Shown piece by piece: positions 6,257-15,686 of a DNA stretch of 57,670 bases. Under the pieces are notes generated by a model, which was not told the DNA's origin, made no database searches, and saw only the letters and a program-made list of their open reading frames with translations. The stretch is from Propionispora hippei DSM 15287 (lineage in GTDB: Bacteria > Bacillota > Negativicutes > Propionisporales > Propionisporaceae). The stretch lies in contig NZ_FQZD01000025.1 of assembly GCF_900141835.1 (NCBI RefSeq), positions 1 to 57,670 on the forward strand, given 5' to 3'. The position numbers and the translations under genes are program-made. Each line of letters opens with the position of its first letter. Position 1 is the first letter of the stretch.

Positions 6257-7732
6257 TTATTGCTTTAATGCTTTCAGACGGGGCCCCATAATTCGCTTAT
6301 AGGCCTCTACACCGGGCTGATCAAAACCGTCGACATTGGCCAACTCGCCTTCATAAGCAATGGAAAGAGCCAACAGATAGAGAATTTCCCCTAAGTGATA
6401 AGCATCCAGCTTCGGCAGGACAAAGGTCGCATTAAACCGATTTTCACTGATCAACGCCTCGGCATTGGATTCCCGGGCTACGTCCAGGGCCTGGCTGAGC
6501 CGCAAGCCGGAGATTTCCGACAGCTTAGCCGCCGAAGGAAATACATCGGGAATGACCAGGTCGTTTTCCCATTCGGCAATTTTGACAAATTGAACAACTT
6601 TGTCCTTCTTACCTTCCTGATGCTGCTGAGTCTGGGCATGCATATCGGTCGTGCCGACAGCCACAATCGGAGTGCGTCCATAAAATACCTCGCCGCCTTC
6701 CCGGTCATAACGCTTGCCGAGCGACTCGGCTAATAGCTGTACATACCATTCAGCCAGCGATTTCAGGTAATCGGCGTAAGGCATAAATACTTCCACATCC
6801 CGACCATGATTAACGGCAGCCAGATATTTTAAAACCGCGTTCAGCATAGCCGGATTTTGCCAGATATCCGGTGTCCGGCAGACTTCATCCATATCTTTGG
6901 CGCCAGCCAGAAAGGCATCAATATCAACTCCCAGGCAGGCCGCCGTCACTAAGCCCACTTCCGAAAAAATGCTAAACCGGCCGCCTACGCCATCGGGTAT
7001 GCTGAAGGTATTCCAACCCTGCTCATCGGCCAAACGTTTTAACAGCGTCGCCTTGTCGCCGCCGGCCGGATCGGTTACAGCAACAACTTCTACCTCCATG
7101 CCGGGTTCCTGTTTTAACGCCTCGTAAACAACCATAAAGGTCGACATGGTATCCAGCGTACCGCCTGATTTGGACATGACGATCAAGAGCACTTTATAGG
7201 GAGCCGTTTCGCCATGCACTTTTTTGATCTGGGCCTCGTTCTTCAACTGCTGAATCATATCCGTAGTGCGGCGCGCATCAATATTATTGCCGTTAAAGTA
7301 CAGCTTCGGATAGCCGTTGCGTTCTTTCTGTGACTTGCTGTTCCAAAACTCACCCGCACAGGCATCAAAGAATACTTTATTGCCCAGGAACGAACCGCCA
7401 ATTCCAAAGGATACCACGCTGTCCACCTTGTAGCGCAAGGACTCGCCGAAGTCTTTCAGTCGTTTAATCGAAGCCGGCGAGTTTAAATTGCCTTCCACCA
7501 CATAGGGTAGTTGAGAAAATAACACCCGTTCCGGCGCACCATCCTTCGACAAATGACCGCGCACCTCACCGGTAGCCCGCATATGCTCCACCGCCCGGTG
7601 GGCCAGACGAATCCGGTCGGCCAACGCCTCGATATCGGCGTCGGATACTTTTCCTGTTCCATACAGATTTTCATAATCAAAAATAAACCCGGAGTTTAAT
7701 TTCAGACAGCCTTTTGTTTCGGACACATTCAT
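6257..7732 (-). CDS. pgi: Glucose-6-phosphate isomerase
   Basis: Interconverts glucose 6-phosphate and fructose 6-phosphate, linking glycolysis to the mannose and glucose nucleotide sugars made by neighbouring genes. Sugar isomerase motifs are clear: VVSFGIGGSFLGNKVFF for the first phosphate-binding loop, VMSKSGGTLDTMS for the second, and VGGRFSIFSEVG. About 491 residues, between the short Bacillus and long enterobacterial forms. The start is uncertain. GAGAGG is followed by two ATGs (7735, 7732) and a GTG (7726), and a GTG at 7762 overlaps the end of galU. ATG 7732 is used here. It is probably co-transcribed with galU. Confidence 0.93.
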   Translation of the reverse strand: MNVSETKGCLKLNSGFIFDYENLYGTGKVSDADIEALADRIRLAHRAVEHMRATGEVRGHLSKDGAPERVLFSQLPYVVEGNLNSPASIKRLKDFGESLRYKVDSVVSFGIGGSFLGNKVFFDACAGEFWNSKSQKERNGYPKLYFNGNNIDARRTTDMIQQLKNEAQIKKVHGETAPYKVLLIVMSKSGGTLDTMSTFMVVYEALKQEPGMEVEVVAVTDPAGGDKATLLKRLADEQGWNTFSIPDGVGGRFSIFSEVGLVTAACLGVDIDAFLAGAKDMDEVCRTPDIWQNPAMLNAVLKYLAAVNHGRDVEVFMPYADYLKSLAEWYVQLLAESLGKRYDREGGEVFYGRTPIVAVGTTDMHAQTQQHQEGKKDKVVQFVKIAEWENDLVIPDVFPSAAKLSEISGLRLSQALDVARESNAEALISENRFNATFVLPKLDAYHLGEILYLLALSIAYEGELANVDGFDQPGVEAYKRIMGPRLKALKQ

Positions 7733-7751
7733 CATCCTCTCATCTATTATG

Positions 7752-8657
7752 CTACTCTTCACAATCGCCGGTTAGCACCGGTCCTATGGTTTTTGCTAAA
7801 TAACGTAAAAAAGGTTCCCGCAAATCGGCCCGTTTCAGGGCAAACTCGACTGTGGCCTCCAGATATCCCTGCTTGTCACCGATATCGTATCGTCGCCCCT
7901 CAAAGTGATAGGCATATACATCCCTTTGAACCGCTAATTGCCGCAGCGCGTCGGTTAGCTGAATTTCACCGCCGCTGCCGGGCGGAGTATTTTCCAAAAG
8001 GGAGAAGATTTCGGGTTCAATGATATAGCGCCCCAGTACGGCCAGCCGTGAAGGAGCCTGATTAAGGGTTGGCTTTTCCACCAGATCGACAGCCCGGTAC
8101 AGATGATGCTTAATCAGCTCCGGCTTGACGATGCCATAACTGGACACCTTGGCGGGCGCCACCTCCTGGACCCCCAGGATGCTGCCAGGCCGGTCTTCAT
8201 ATACATCAATGAGCTGCTTTAGACAGGGAACCGCAGAATCAATAATATCGTCACCTAAGAGAACAGCAAAAGGTTCCTGGCCAACAAACTGCTTAGCGCA
8301 AAGAACCGCATGGCCCAGCCCGCGCGCTTCTTTTTGCCGCACATAGTGGATGGTGACGGCCGACAGCTCCTCAATCATTCCGAGCAGGTCGTATTTCCCC
8401 TGCTCTTTGAGCGTCAGTTCCAATTCCACCGCCCGGTCGAAATGGTCTTCAATCGCCCGCTTGTTGCGGCCGGTGATAATCAGAATCTCTTCAATACCTG
8501 ACTGCACCGCTTCTTCAATAATATACTGAATAGCCGGTTTATCAACAATCGGCAGCATTTCCTTCGGCTGTGCCTTGGTGGCCGGCAAAAAGCGGGTTCC
8601 CAGCCCCGCCGCCGGAATCACGGCTTTCCGTATTTTACTTTTATGTGTCATTGGCAT
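7752..8657 (-). CDS. galU: UTP-glucose-1-phosphate uridylyltransferase
   Basis: Makes UDP-glucose from UTP and glucose 1-phosphate. This 301-residue protein has the nucleotidyltransferase signature GLGTRFLPATKAQPKEMLP near the N-terminus, VLLGDDII in the metal-binding region, LVEKPTLNQAPS and GGEIQLTDALRQ, all diagnostic for GalU rather than RfbA. ATG 8655-8657 follows AAGGTGGTGTAGCT. The stop overlaps possible upstream starts of pgi, so the two form an operon. UDP-glucose can feed the dehydrogenase at 32.5 kb and the LPS glucosyl/galactosyl transferases. Confidence 0.95.
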   Translation of the reverse strand: MPMTHKSKIRKAVIPAAGLGTRFLPATKAQPKEMLPIVDKPAIQYIIEEAVQSGIEEILIITGRNKRAIEDHFDRAVELELTLKEQGKYDLLGMIEELSAVTIHYVRQKEARGLGHAVLCAKQFVGQEPFAVLLGDDIIDSAVPCLKQLIDVYEDRPGSILGVQEVAPAKVSSYGIVKPELIKHHLYRAVDLVEKPTLNQAPSRLAVLGRYIIEPEIFSLLENTPPGSGGEIQLTDALRQLAVQRDVYAYHFEGRRYDIGDKQGYLEATVEFALKRADLREPFLRYLAKTIGPVLTGDCEE

Positions 8658-8867
8658 AGCTACACCACCTTATATTCATTATCCCCAGGGATATAATACT
8701 CTAACCCAGTCAGAATACTAGGCTTATAGACTAAAAAGCCCGCTTTCTACCTCAGACATCAGAATATACTTTTTAATGTATTTAAAAAACAATTCGCCCA
8801 TTTACTAAAAAATCCTGCCAGCCAGTTGGTAAAAATCGGGTTAAATTATTCACAAGCGAACCACTGA

Positions 8868-9623
8868 CTACCGGAGTTTTACCGCTACAATACCCAGATA
8901 TTCATGGAGTGCAATATAGGAATAACGCAATCCTTCAGCTGACGGCACTAAATTATTCACATAAATGGAATTGCCACCGATACTAACTAAATAATCGGAT
9001 GGATAAGGGATGACGGCAATCCCTTCTTTAGCAAAATTCAACACCGAACGTTCCATGTGGAAAGCAGAAGTCACCAAAATGGGTTTTTTAAATCCTTTTT
9101 CCATAAGAATCCCGCGAACATTATGAGCATTTTGCTCGGTGTTCAAACTGGTATCGTCTATCAGAATTTCATTCTCCGGAACACCGATGCCAGTAAGGAT
9201 GCGCTTGCCGATGACCGCCTCCCGGCCGGAATCATCAAATACCTGCCCACCGGACAAAATCACCGGTATACCCAGTCCTTTCTGCAATCTGGCGGCGGTC
9301 AGCAGCCGGTTGGCCGCATTTCCGCTAAGCTGCCCCGTCCCATTAATATCAGGAGTACCAAAGGTAGCGCCGCCGCCAAGCATGACAATAACATCACCAG
9401 TTGGATTTTCAGGTGGAACAAACCGGATTTCCAATGTTTTTAACAATAAATTTCCCACAAAAAGAGTTGATAGAAAATAAAAAAACAAAGTTAATAAACC
9501 TAGCCATTTAGCCGCCTGTTCCCGCTTCTTTGCAAGATAAATAGTGATGGCCAACATGGCCAGGATTAAAATCCCCGGCGGCATGATAAAACTTACCAAA
9601 AATTTGTAGATATATATAAACAA
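8868..9623 (-). CDS. YdcF/ElyC family (DUF218) membrane protein
   Basis: A 251-residue protein with two N-terminal membrane helices (about 8-31 and 38-60), then a DUF218 domain. It has VIVMLGGGATFG at the start, VILSGGQVF, the acidic/polar LIDDTSLNTEQNA and TSAFHMERS near the end. E. coli ElyC, with the same fold and membrane topology, affects peptidoglycan and shared lipid-carrier metabolism, so an envelope role fits this neighbourhood. The exact reaction is unknown. It lies 30 bases after the secreted-protein gene at 9654, in the same direction. Confidence 0.85.
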   Translation of the reverse strand: MFIYIYKFLVSFIMPPGILILAMLAITIYLAKKREQAAKWLGLLTLFFYFLSTLFVGNLLLKTLEIRFVPPENPTGDVIVMLGGGATFGTPDINGTGQLSGNAANRLLTAARLQKGLGIPVILSGGQVFDDSGREAVIGKRILTGIGVPENEILIDDTSLNTEQNAHNVRGILMEKGFKKPILVTSAFHMERSVLNFAKEGIAVIPYPSDYLVSIGGNSIYVNNLVPSAEGLRYSYIALHEYLGIVAVKLR

Positions 9624-9653
9624 AGCTATACCCTCACATTTCCCTAGTCCTTA

Positions 9654-10388
9654 CTAAAACCATAGAGTACTCAGATTATCAGTGCCGTATTTTTGCCGGG
9701 CCAACTCCTTCACTCCGGACAGTGTTTGCGGCAAACCATCCACACCGGCAGCGGACGAGTCGGTCAGCTTCCAGCCATCCCGCTTGCGGCTAAGCGTAAA
9801 CTGCATGGTCGCTATATTGTCACCATCCCGCAAATCCATACTGCCGGGGAGTTCCCGGGTATAGATGCAGAAACCGGTTATTGTCGTGGAATCAGCGCTT
9901 CCGATATTCACATATCGCAGCGTAAAGTTGGTATAGTTGCCGAGCCAGTCCATAAATTGCTGAGGCAGCAGTCCCTTGGACTGCATGTCTACGCCCTGCA
10001 GCTTCGCCAAATCCTTTTGATTAAACGCCTCCAGCCGTCTATCAAACAAATAGATGGCTGTGCGCTCCGCATCCGATAAGGAACCGTTAAGATTCTCCAT
10101 TGTTTTGATTTCAATCACTTTTCCCCACATCACTGACGTAAACATGTCCTCGCGAGGCCAAGCAATAAATTTGATTAACGTACCCTCCTTGCGGTACTGC
10201 TGCGGCAAATTAGTCGGCTGGTACTTCACGCCGTCATCACCGAGGATGCCGTAAAAACCGCCGGCCAATTCAACATGAACAACCCGTCCGGTCTGCTGCA
10301 GTTGTGTATCCGCCGCCCAGGCCGGCACAGCGGCAACGATCAGCAATAGTATGACGAGCAAATAAAGGCCTGTACTTTTTATTTTCAT
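9654..10388 (-). CDS. Secreted protein of unknown function
   Basis: A 244-residue protein. The N-terminal hydrophobic stretch LLVILLLIVAAVPAWAA is a signal peptide with a probable cleavage after AWA, so it would act outside the cytoplasmic membrane. The first third is beta-rich (VVHVELAGGFYGILGDDG). The rest holds a helical part (ERTAIYLFDRRLEAFNQKD) and a beta domain with a repeated DG pattern, which recalls SnoaL/NTF2-like folds but is not convincing. Start ATG 10386-10388 follows AGGAGGAACGGA. Downstream of the phosphomannomutase gene, after that gene's terminator. Confidence 0.7.
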   Translation of the reverse strand: MKIKSTGLYLLVILLLIVAAVPAWAADTQLQQTGRVVHVELAGGFYGILGDDGVKYQPTNLPQQYRKEGTLIKFIAWPREDMFTSVMWGKVIEIKTMENLNGSLSDAERTAIYLFDRRLEAFNQKDLAKLQGVDMQSKGLLPQQFMDWLGNYTNFTLRYVNIGSADSTTITGFCIYTRELPGSMDLRDGDNIATMQFTLSRKRDGWKLTDSSAAGVDGLPQTLSGVKELARQKYGTDNLSTLWF

Positions 10389-10448
10389 TCCGTTCCTCCT
10401 CACCATTCCCTTCCATTCCACCTTATTATACCAAGTTATTGCCGCAAA

Positions 10449-10490
10449 ACAAAATAAAAGAACAGATAGAGGTTTTCCCCTATCCGTTAA
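10449..10490 (-). terminator. Terminator after manB
   Basis: On the minus strand the stop codon region TAACGGATAG forms the 5' arm of a hairpin with CTATCTGTT, followed by CTTTTATTTTGTTTT. The TAA stop of the phosphomannomutase gene is inside the stem. Confidence 0.65.
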
Positions 10491-11838
10491 TAATCGCCAA
10501 CAGCTCTTCTGTCTTTTGCTGCATCAGTGCTTTATCGTCCCGCGCTTCTACATTGAGCCGGAGCAGCGGCTCGGTATTCGACAGGCGGACATTGAACCGC
10601 CAAGTTTCGAATTCAATGCTTAGTCCGTCAAGCTTATCCACCCGTACCGCTCCCTGTGCATACAGAGTTTCCAGCTTGGAGAGCACTGCCGGCCCGTCGA
10701 CCACCCGGCTGTTGATTTCACCACTGGCCGGATAGCGATCAATCCGTTCCGCCAGCAGCGTGCTCAAGGGTTTGTCACTGCGGCAAAGAAGCTCCAGCAC
10801 CAGAAGCCAGGGTATCATCCCGCTGTCACAGTAAAAGAAATCCTTAAAGTAATGATGGGCCGACATTTCCCCGCCATAGACGGCCTCCTCCTGCCGCATC
10901 CGGTCTTTAATAAAGACATGGCCTGTTTTGCAGGGCAGCGGAATTCCCCCGGCTGCCTTTACCAGTTCCACTGTATTCCAGGTTAACCGCGGATCAAAAA
11001 GAATTTTCGCGCCCGAATACCGCTTTAAAAAAGCTTGAGCCAAAAATCCGACAATATAGTAGCCTTCGATAAAATGCCCTTGTTCGTCAAAGAAAAAGCA
11101 ACGGTCAAAATCGCCGTCCCAGGCAATCCCCACATCGGCACCAGCCTGTCTGACCGCCTGCGCCGTAGCTTCCCGATTGTCCGGCAACAGCGGGTTGGGA
11201 ACACCTTGCGGAAAGGTGCCGTCCGGTTCATGGTTAATTTTAATAAATTGAAAAGGCAGGTATTTTTCTAGCGCATCAAGCACAGCACCGGCACCACCGT
11301 TTCCTGCGTTGACTACCACCTTCAGCGGCCTTAAAGCAGCCCTGTCGATATAGGTAAGCAGATGCTGTACATAGTCATTGATAATATCAATAGCCGCCAC
11401 CGAACCAGGCTTGCCAGTATATTGACTACTTACCGCACCGGTTACTACCCGTTCTTCAATCTCCCGCAGCCCATTTTCCGCCCCAACAGGCCGTGATTCC
11501 CGGCCTACCAGTTTCATGCCGTTATAGTCTTTGGGATTGTGACTGGCTGTAATCATGAGACCGCCGTCCAGTTTAAGATGGCTGACGGCAAAATAAATTT
11601 GTTCCGTCCCGCACAGACCGATATCCAGCACATCGCAGCCCCGTTCTGTCAGGCCCCTCACCAGGGCATTACGAAACGCCGGCCCGGTCAGCCGGATATC
11701 ATAACCTACTGCCACTTTTTTCGCGCCCAATACGTCCACATAGGCTTTGCCAATGCGATAGACAACTTCCTCATTCAGTTCATCGGGTACTCTGCCCCGG
11801 ATATCGTAAGCCTTAAAGGCTTTGCGACTTATTAGCAA
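10480..11838 (-). CDS. manB: Phosphomannomutase/phosphoglucomutase
   Basis: Interconverts hexose 6- and 1-phosphates, giving mannose 1-phosphate for ManC and possibly glucose 1-phosphate for GalU and RfbA. Motifs of the alpha-D-phosphohexomutase family: KAYDIRG near the N-terminus, TASHNPKDYNG with the phosphoserine at about residue 99, DGDFDRCFFFD for metal binding, and GEMSAHHYF for sugar binding, which is typical of PMM/PGM dual enzymes. No ATG is at the start. TTG 11836-11838 lies well placed after GAAGGAGTGGGATGG, while a GTG 12 bases earlier is too close to that site. About 452 residues. manC lies 25 bases upstream. Confidence 0.9.
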   Translation of the reverse strand: MLISRKAFKAYDIRGRVPDELNEEVVYRIGKAYVDVLGAKKVAVGYDIRLTGPAFRNALVRGLTERGCDVLDIGLCGTEQIYFAVSHLKLDGGLMITASHNPKDYNGMKLVGRESRPVGAENGLREIEERVVTGAVSSQYTGKPGSVAAIDIINDYVQHLLTYIDRAALRPLKVVVNAGNGGAGAVLDALEKYLPFQFIKINHEPDGTFPQGVPNPLLPDNREATAQAVRQAGADVGIAWDGDFDRCFFFDEQGHFIEGYYIVGFLAQAFLKRYSGAKILFDPRLTWNTVELVKAAGGIPLPCKTGHVFIKDRMRQEEAVYGGEMSAHHYFKDFFYCDSGMIPWLLVLELLCRSDKPLSTLLAERIDRYPASGEINSRVVDGPAVLSKLETLYAQGAVRVDKLDGLSIEFETWRFNVRLSNTEPLLRLNVEARDDKALMQQKTEELLAIING

Positions 11839-11862
11839 ACCCCATCCCACTCCTTCTATATA

Positions 11863-13245
11863 TTAACAACGTCCGTACATATCCTCAAAACGAACAATAT
11901 CGTCCTCTTCCAGATAGCAGCCGTTCTGCACCTCGATAATTTCCAGCAGTACCCTACCGGGGTTTTCCATATAGTGTTTAGCGCACTGGGGCACGAAAAT
12001 GCTTTTATTCTCCGGTACCATATATTCCTGTCCGTCGATATGCACCTTGGCCGTACCGCTAATGACCACCCAGTGTTCGCTGCGGTGGTAATGCATCTGC
12101 AGACTAAGCCGCTGCCCGGGATTGACGGTGATTTTTTTGATTTTATAGCCAGGGCCTTCACCCAGCACCGTCCAACTTCCCCACGGCCGGTAACCGGTAG
12201 TATGTTCTTCCGCTTCCCGGCGTCCCTTTTCCTTGAGTAAATTGACCAGTTCCTTCACTTGCTGTGACTCGCCCCGTTTAGCTACTACAATGACATCATC
12301 GGTTTCCACAATCAGAAGGTCTTCCAGGCCAATGCCGGCGATCAGGCGGCTGCGTCCCATCATCAACGTATTGCTGCAAGCAAGCGGCAGGCAATCACCC
12401 TGCAGGGCATTACCGTCGGCATCCTTATCCAATACGTCATAGATGGCATCCCAGGAGCCAATGTCATTCCAGTACGCTGTAAAAGGCAGCATCACCACCT
12501 GCTGCGATTTTTCCGCTACGGCATAGTCGATGGAAATGCTGGGCAGGCTTTCAAACTCCGCCAGAAGCAGTTCTAACGGCTGCTGGCTTAAAGCAAATAT
12601 CTCCGGTTGGAATTTCTGCAATTCCTGCAGCAAGGTGCCAACGGTAAAGCCAAACATGCCGGAGTTCCAATAGTAATTGCCGGCTGTCAGATATTGTTCA
12701 GCAGTCTCTTTATCAGGTTTCTCCTTAAAGGAGCTCACCTGAAACCCGGCCCCATAAGGCTCACCGGCCTGAATATAGCCATAGCCCGTTTCAGCCTGCT
12801 GCGGTTTGATGCCGCAGGTTACTACGCGCCCTTGCACCGCCAGCTTTTCCACCTGACGTACCGTCTCCACAAAGAGCCCTATTGGCCGGATAATATGATC
12901 GGAGGGAGTGACGAACAACACCTCTGATGGATCTGCCGCAAGCTGTTCCACACAATAGGAAGCCGCCAAGGCAATAGCTGGCGCCGTATTGCGTCCTACC
13001 GGCTCCAGTACGACATGAGCCGCTTCGGCACCACAGGCAAACAGCTCATTTTTTACATGATGGACATATTCTTTATTGGTAACCACAACAATATCCGCCG
13101 GTTTAACCAGCGGCAGAAAACGCTGGACCGTCTGCGTAAATAAAGATTCCTTGCCTTCCAGCTTCAAAAACTGTTTCGGATACTTTGTCCGTGATAAAGG
13201 GAACAACCGGGTTCCCCCGCCACCGGCTAATATGATAATCTTCAT
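11863..13245 (-). CDS. manC: Mannose-1-phosphate guanylyltransferase / mannose-6-phosphate isomerase
   Basis: A bifunctional enzyme of 460 residues. The N-terminal nucleotidyltransferase makes GDP-mannose (LAGGGGTRLFPLSRTKYPKQ, VTPSDHIIRP, FKEKPDKETAEQYL, YYWNSGMF). The C-terminal cupin domain (about 345-460) carries QMHYHRSEHWVVISGTAKV, the metal site of type II phosphomannose isomerases. Together with manB and pgi it takes fructose 6-phosphate all the way to GDP-mannose. It is downstream of rfbD by 28 bases and upstream of manB by 24 bases. No GDP-mannose-modifying genes (gmd, fcl) are in the window, so mannose itself is probably used. Confidence 0.93.
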   Translation of the reverse strand: MKIIILAGGGGTRLFPLSRTKYPKQFLKLEGKESLFTQTVQRFLPLVKPADIVVVTNKEYVHHVKNELFACGAEAAHVVLEPVGRNTAPAIALAASYCVEQLAADPSEVLFVTPSDHIIRPIGLFVETVRQVEKLAVQGRVVTCGIKPQQAETGYGYIQAGEPYGAGFQVSSFKEKPDKETAEQYLTAGNYYWNSGMFGFTVGTLLQELQKFQPEIFALSQQPLELLLAEFESLPSISIDYAVAEKSQQVVMLPFTAYWNDIGSWDAIYDVLDKDADGNALQGDCLPLACSNTLMMGRSRLIAGIGLEDLLIVETDDVIVVAKRGESQQVKELVNLLKEKGRREAEEHTTGYRPWGSWTVLGEGPGYKIKKITVNPGQRLSLQMHYHRSEHWVVISGTAKVHIDGQEYMVPENKSIFVPQCAKHYMENPGRVLLEIIEVQNGCYLEEDDIVRFEDMYGRC

Positions 13246-13273
13246 TGGTTATATACCCTCGCTTCCCGTTCCG

Positions 13274-14119
13274 TTATACCCTTCTGTTCAGCTCTAGTTG
13301 TATGTACTCAGATAAAGCCTCTTGCCAGGAACGCATGGAATCGCCTACCGTCATGCGCAGCATGTAGTTATCCAGTACGGAATAAGCCGGCCTTTTGGCA
13401 GGCCTGGGAAATTCGGCCGTAGTGACCGGCAGTACCTGAACCTGCTTCCCGGCTTTACGGAATATTTCACAGGCAAAATCATACCAGGAGCATTGCCCCT
13501 GGCAAGAAGCATGATAGGTGCCATAGGCATCGCTATCTAAGAGACGATAGATTGCCTGCGCCACATCTACCGTAGAGGTAGGCGTGCCCACCTGATCGGC
13601 CACTACCCTTAATGTAGGCTGCTTTTCCGCCAACTGCAGCATGGTCCGGACAAAGTTCTTTCCTTCGCCATACAGCCAGGCTGTCCGGACAATATAATGA
13701 CGGCCGAGAATTTGTCGCACCAGTTCTTCTCCCTGCCATTTTGTCCGACCATATACCGTCTGGGGATTAACAGGGTCAAACTCCCGGTAGACTCCCTGTT
13801 TTGTCCCATCAAAAACATAGTCAGTGCTGATATATACTAATCGAGCGCCTGTCTCCAAGCATCCAGACGCCAGATTCTGCGCGCCAACGACATTCACCTG
13901 GAAAGCTCCGTCCTCATCAGACTCGGCTCCGTCCACATTGGTGTAGGCCGCGCAATGAATCACGGCATCGGGGTTAACCTTCCGTAAGCAAGAAGAAACC
14001 TGCCGGGCATCAGTAATATCTAAATCACTCCGTCCGGCTAATATTAACTCATGCTCATTTCTCTGCTTCGCCACCTCAATGCCTAGCTGTCCCTTGGCAC
14101 CGGTAACCAGTATTTTCAT
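13274..14119 (-). CDS. rfbD: dTDP-4-dehydrorhamnose reductase
   Basis: Last step of dTDP-L-rhamnose synthesis, NAD(P)H-dependent. A 281-residue extended SDR protein with GAKGQLG at the N-terminal nucleotide loop, VIHCAAYTNVDGAE, YISTDYVFDG and the catalytic YGRTKWQGE (YxxxK). ATG 14117-14119 is chosen over an upstream in-frame Met because AAAGGATAG lies about 10 bases before it and the family starts at this methionine. It is separated from rfbC by a terminator and a candidate promoter, so it may head its own unit with manC and manB. Confidence 0.95.
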   Translation of the reverse strand: MKILVTGAKGQLGIEVAKQRNEHELILAGRSDLDITDARQVSSCLRKVNPDAVIHCAAYTNVDGAESDEDGAFQVNVVGAQNLASGCLETGARLVYISTDYVFDGTKQGVYREFDPVNPQTVYGRTKWQGEELVRQILGRHYIVRTAWLYGEGKNFVRTMLQLAEKQPTLRVVADQVGTPTSTVDVAQAIYRLLDSDAYGTYHASCQGQCSWYDFACEIFRKAGKQVQVLPVTTAEFPRPAKRPAYSVLDNYMLRMTVGDSMRSWQEALSEYIQLELNRRV

Positions 14120-14151
14120 ATTTTTCTCTATCCTTTCCAACTCATGTACCT

Positions 14152-14177
14152 ATCATACCACAGGATAGTGGCTTCAA
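14152..14177 (-). promoter_or_regulatory. Candidate promoter of rfbD-manC-manB
   Basis: On the minus strand TTGAAG, 14 bases, then TATGATAGG. The same arrangement (TTGAAG, 14 bases, TATAATAGG) occurs before the lptD-like gene. The -10 box is good, but the spacer is short for sigma-A if TTGAAG is the -35, so the true -35 may be TTATTG, 17 bases away. Confidence 0.35.
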
Positions 14178-14182
14178 TAAAC

Positions 14183-14211
14183 AGAAAAAAGGCAGTCACC
14201 TGGACCGCCTC
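14183..14211 (-). terminator. Terminator after rfbC
   Basis: On the minus strand AGGCGGTC and GACTGCCT pair with one mismatch and are followed by TTTTTTCTGTTT. It starts directly after the rfbC stop codon, inside what would otherwise be a continuous rfbBACD operon. Confidence 0.7.
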
Positions 14212-14212
14212 T

Positions 14213-14770
14213 TCATGATTTATATACCGGAAGTCTTTCAATGGCTACATCCCGCAGTAACGGATATACCTTATCCTTTTCAGAAAGAATGACCTCCTGT
14301 AGCGGCCACTCAATACCAATATCAGGATCATTCCAAAGAATGCCACCTTCTGTGGCAGGGTTATATATATCGGTACATTTATACATAAAATATACCGTTT
14401 CACTTAGCACGCAAAACCCATGAGCAAACCCAGGCGGCACCCATAACTGGCGATGATTTTCCCCAGATAAATGAACCCCTTCCCACTGACCAAAAGTTGG
14501 TGAGCCAACCCGAATGTCCACTGCCACATCATACACTTCTCCCTGTATGACAGATACCAGCTTCCCCTGTCCATTAGGATTTTGATAGTGAAGCCCTCGC
14601 AGTACACCGCGAGTAGAAAAAGATAGATTATCCTGAACAAAAGGCTCTGTTATACCAATCTCTTCATATCTCACTTTCTGCCATGTTTCCTGAAAAAAAC
14701 CCCGTGAATCACCAAACACCTTTGGTTCTATAATGAGTACATCAGAAAGCTTCGTTTCTATTACTTTCAT
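14213..14770 (-). CDS. rfbC: dTDP-4-dehydrorhamnose 3,5-epimerase
   Basis: Third step of dTDP-L-rhamnose synthesis. A 185-residue cupin-fold enzyme with the characteristic DNLSFSTRGVLRGLHYQ, including the catalytic His of GLHYQ, then GKLVSVIQGEVYDVAVDIR and PPGFAHGFCVLSE. Length and motifs are as in RfbC/RmlC. ATG 14768-14770 follows AGGAGG-like sequence GGAGGACTGGA. It lies 18 bases after rfbA in the same direction. Confidence 0.95.
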   Translation of the reverse strand: MKVIETKLSDVLIIEPKVFGDSRGFFQETWQKVRYEEIGITEPFVQDNLSFSTRGVLRGLHYQNPNGQGKLVSVIQGEVYDVAVDIRVGSPTFGQWEGVHLSGENHRQLWVPPGFAHGFCVLSETVYFMYKCTDIYNPATEGGILWNDPDIGIEWPLQEVILSEKDKVYPLLRDVAIERLPVYKS

Positions 14771-14788
14771 TCCAGTCCTCCTAAAGCC

Positions 14789-15673
14789 CTACACACCTTT
14801 TTCTTCCGACAATTGCAAGAGATATTGGCCATAGCTATTATTCTTCATAACGTTACCTAACTGCAAAAGTTTTTCCTGTGATATGTAGCCCATCCGGTAT
14901 GCAATCTCTTCCGGGCAGGCTACCATCAAACCCTGACGCTCCTGCAGAGTAGCGATATAATTAGCTGCCTGCAGCAGCGATTCATGTGTTCCGGTATCTA
15001 ACCAGGCAAACCCTCTACCCAAAGTCTCTACTCTTAGTATATTCTCATTCAAGTACAAACGGTTCAAGTCAGTAATTTCCAATTCACCCCTAGCCGAAGG
15101 CTGCAAGGACTTAGCATAATCTACTACTTTATTATCATAAAAATAAAGACCAGTTACGGCATAGTTGGATTTAGGCTGAATAGGCTTCTCTTCTAAACTA
15201 ACGGCCTTCCCCGTAATATCAAACTCGACTACCCCATACCGCTGAGGGTCTTTTACCCAATAAGCAAAAACAGTTGCTCCGGTATCCCGGCCTGCCGCAT
15301 CCTGCAGCATCTGACTAAAGCTATAGCCATAGAAAATATTATCTCCCAAAATTAAGGCACAGCTATCTTGAGCAATAAAAGATTTACCAATAATAAAAGC
15401 CTGAGCCAATCCATCAGGACTTGGCTGTATTGCATAAGATAGATGAATTCCCCATTGCTCGCCTGTTCCTAATAACTGATAAAAGCATTCTTGGTCTGAA
15501 GGGGTTGTTATAATTAATATATCACGAATACCGGCCAGCATTAACGTTGTCAACGGATAGTAAATCATCGGCTTATCATATACCGGCATAAGCTGTTTAC
15601 TAGCTGCCCGTGTAATGGGATACAGCCGGGTCCCCGAACCACCTGCCAAGATAATTCCCTTCTTCACTGTCAC
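14789..15673 (-). CDS. rfbA: Glucose-1-phosphate thymidylyltransferase
   Basis: First step of dTDP-L-rhamnose synthesis, joining dTTP and glucose 1-phosphate. The motif [17 protein letters not shown] opens the protein, followed by [21 protein letters not shown] and [22 protein letters not shown], all standard for RfbA/RmlA. The start is uncertain. An ATG at 15682 has no spacing to AGGAG, while GTG 15671-15673 lies 9 bases after it and gives the family's usual N-terminus. About 294 residues. The upstream end overlaps the rfbB stop region, so the genes are coupled. Confidence 0.93.
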   Translation of the reverse strand: MTVKKGIILAGGSGTRLYPITRAASKQLMPVYDKPMIYYPLTTLMLAGIRDILIITTPSDQECFYQLLGTGEQWGIHLSYAIQPSPDGLAQAFIIGKSFIAQDSCALILGDNIFYGYSFSQMLQDAAGRDTGATVFAYWVKDPQRYGVVEFDITGKAVSLEEKPIQPKSNYAVTGLYFYDNKVVDYAKSLQPSARGELEITDLNRLYLNENILRVETLGRGFAWLDTGTHESLLQAANYIATLQERQGLMVACPEEIAYRMGYISQEKLLQLGNVMKNNSYGQYLLQLSEEKGV

Positions 15674-15686
15674 AGGTTTCATCTCC

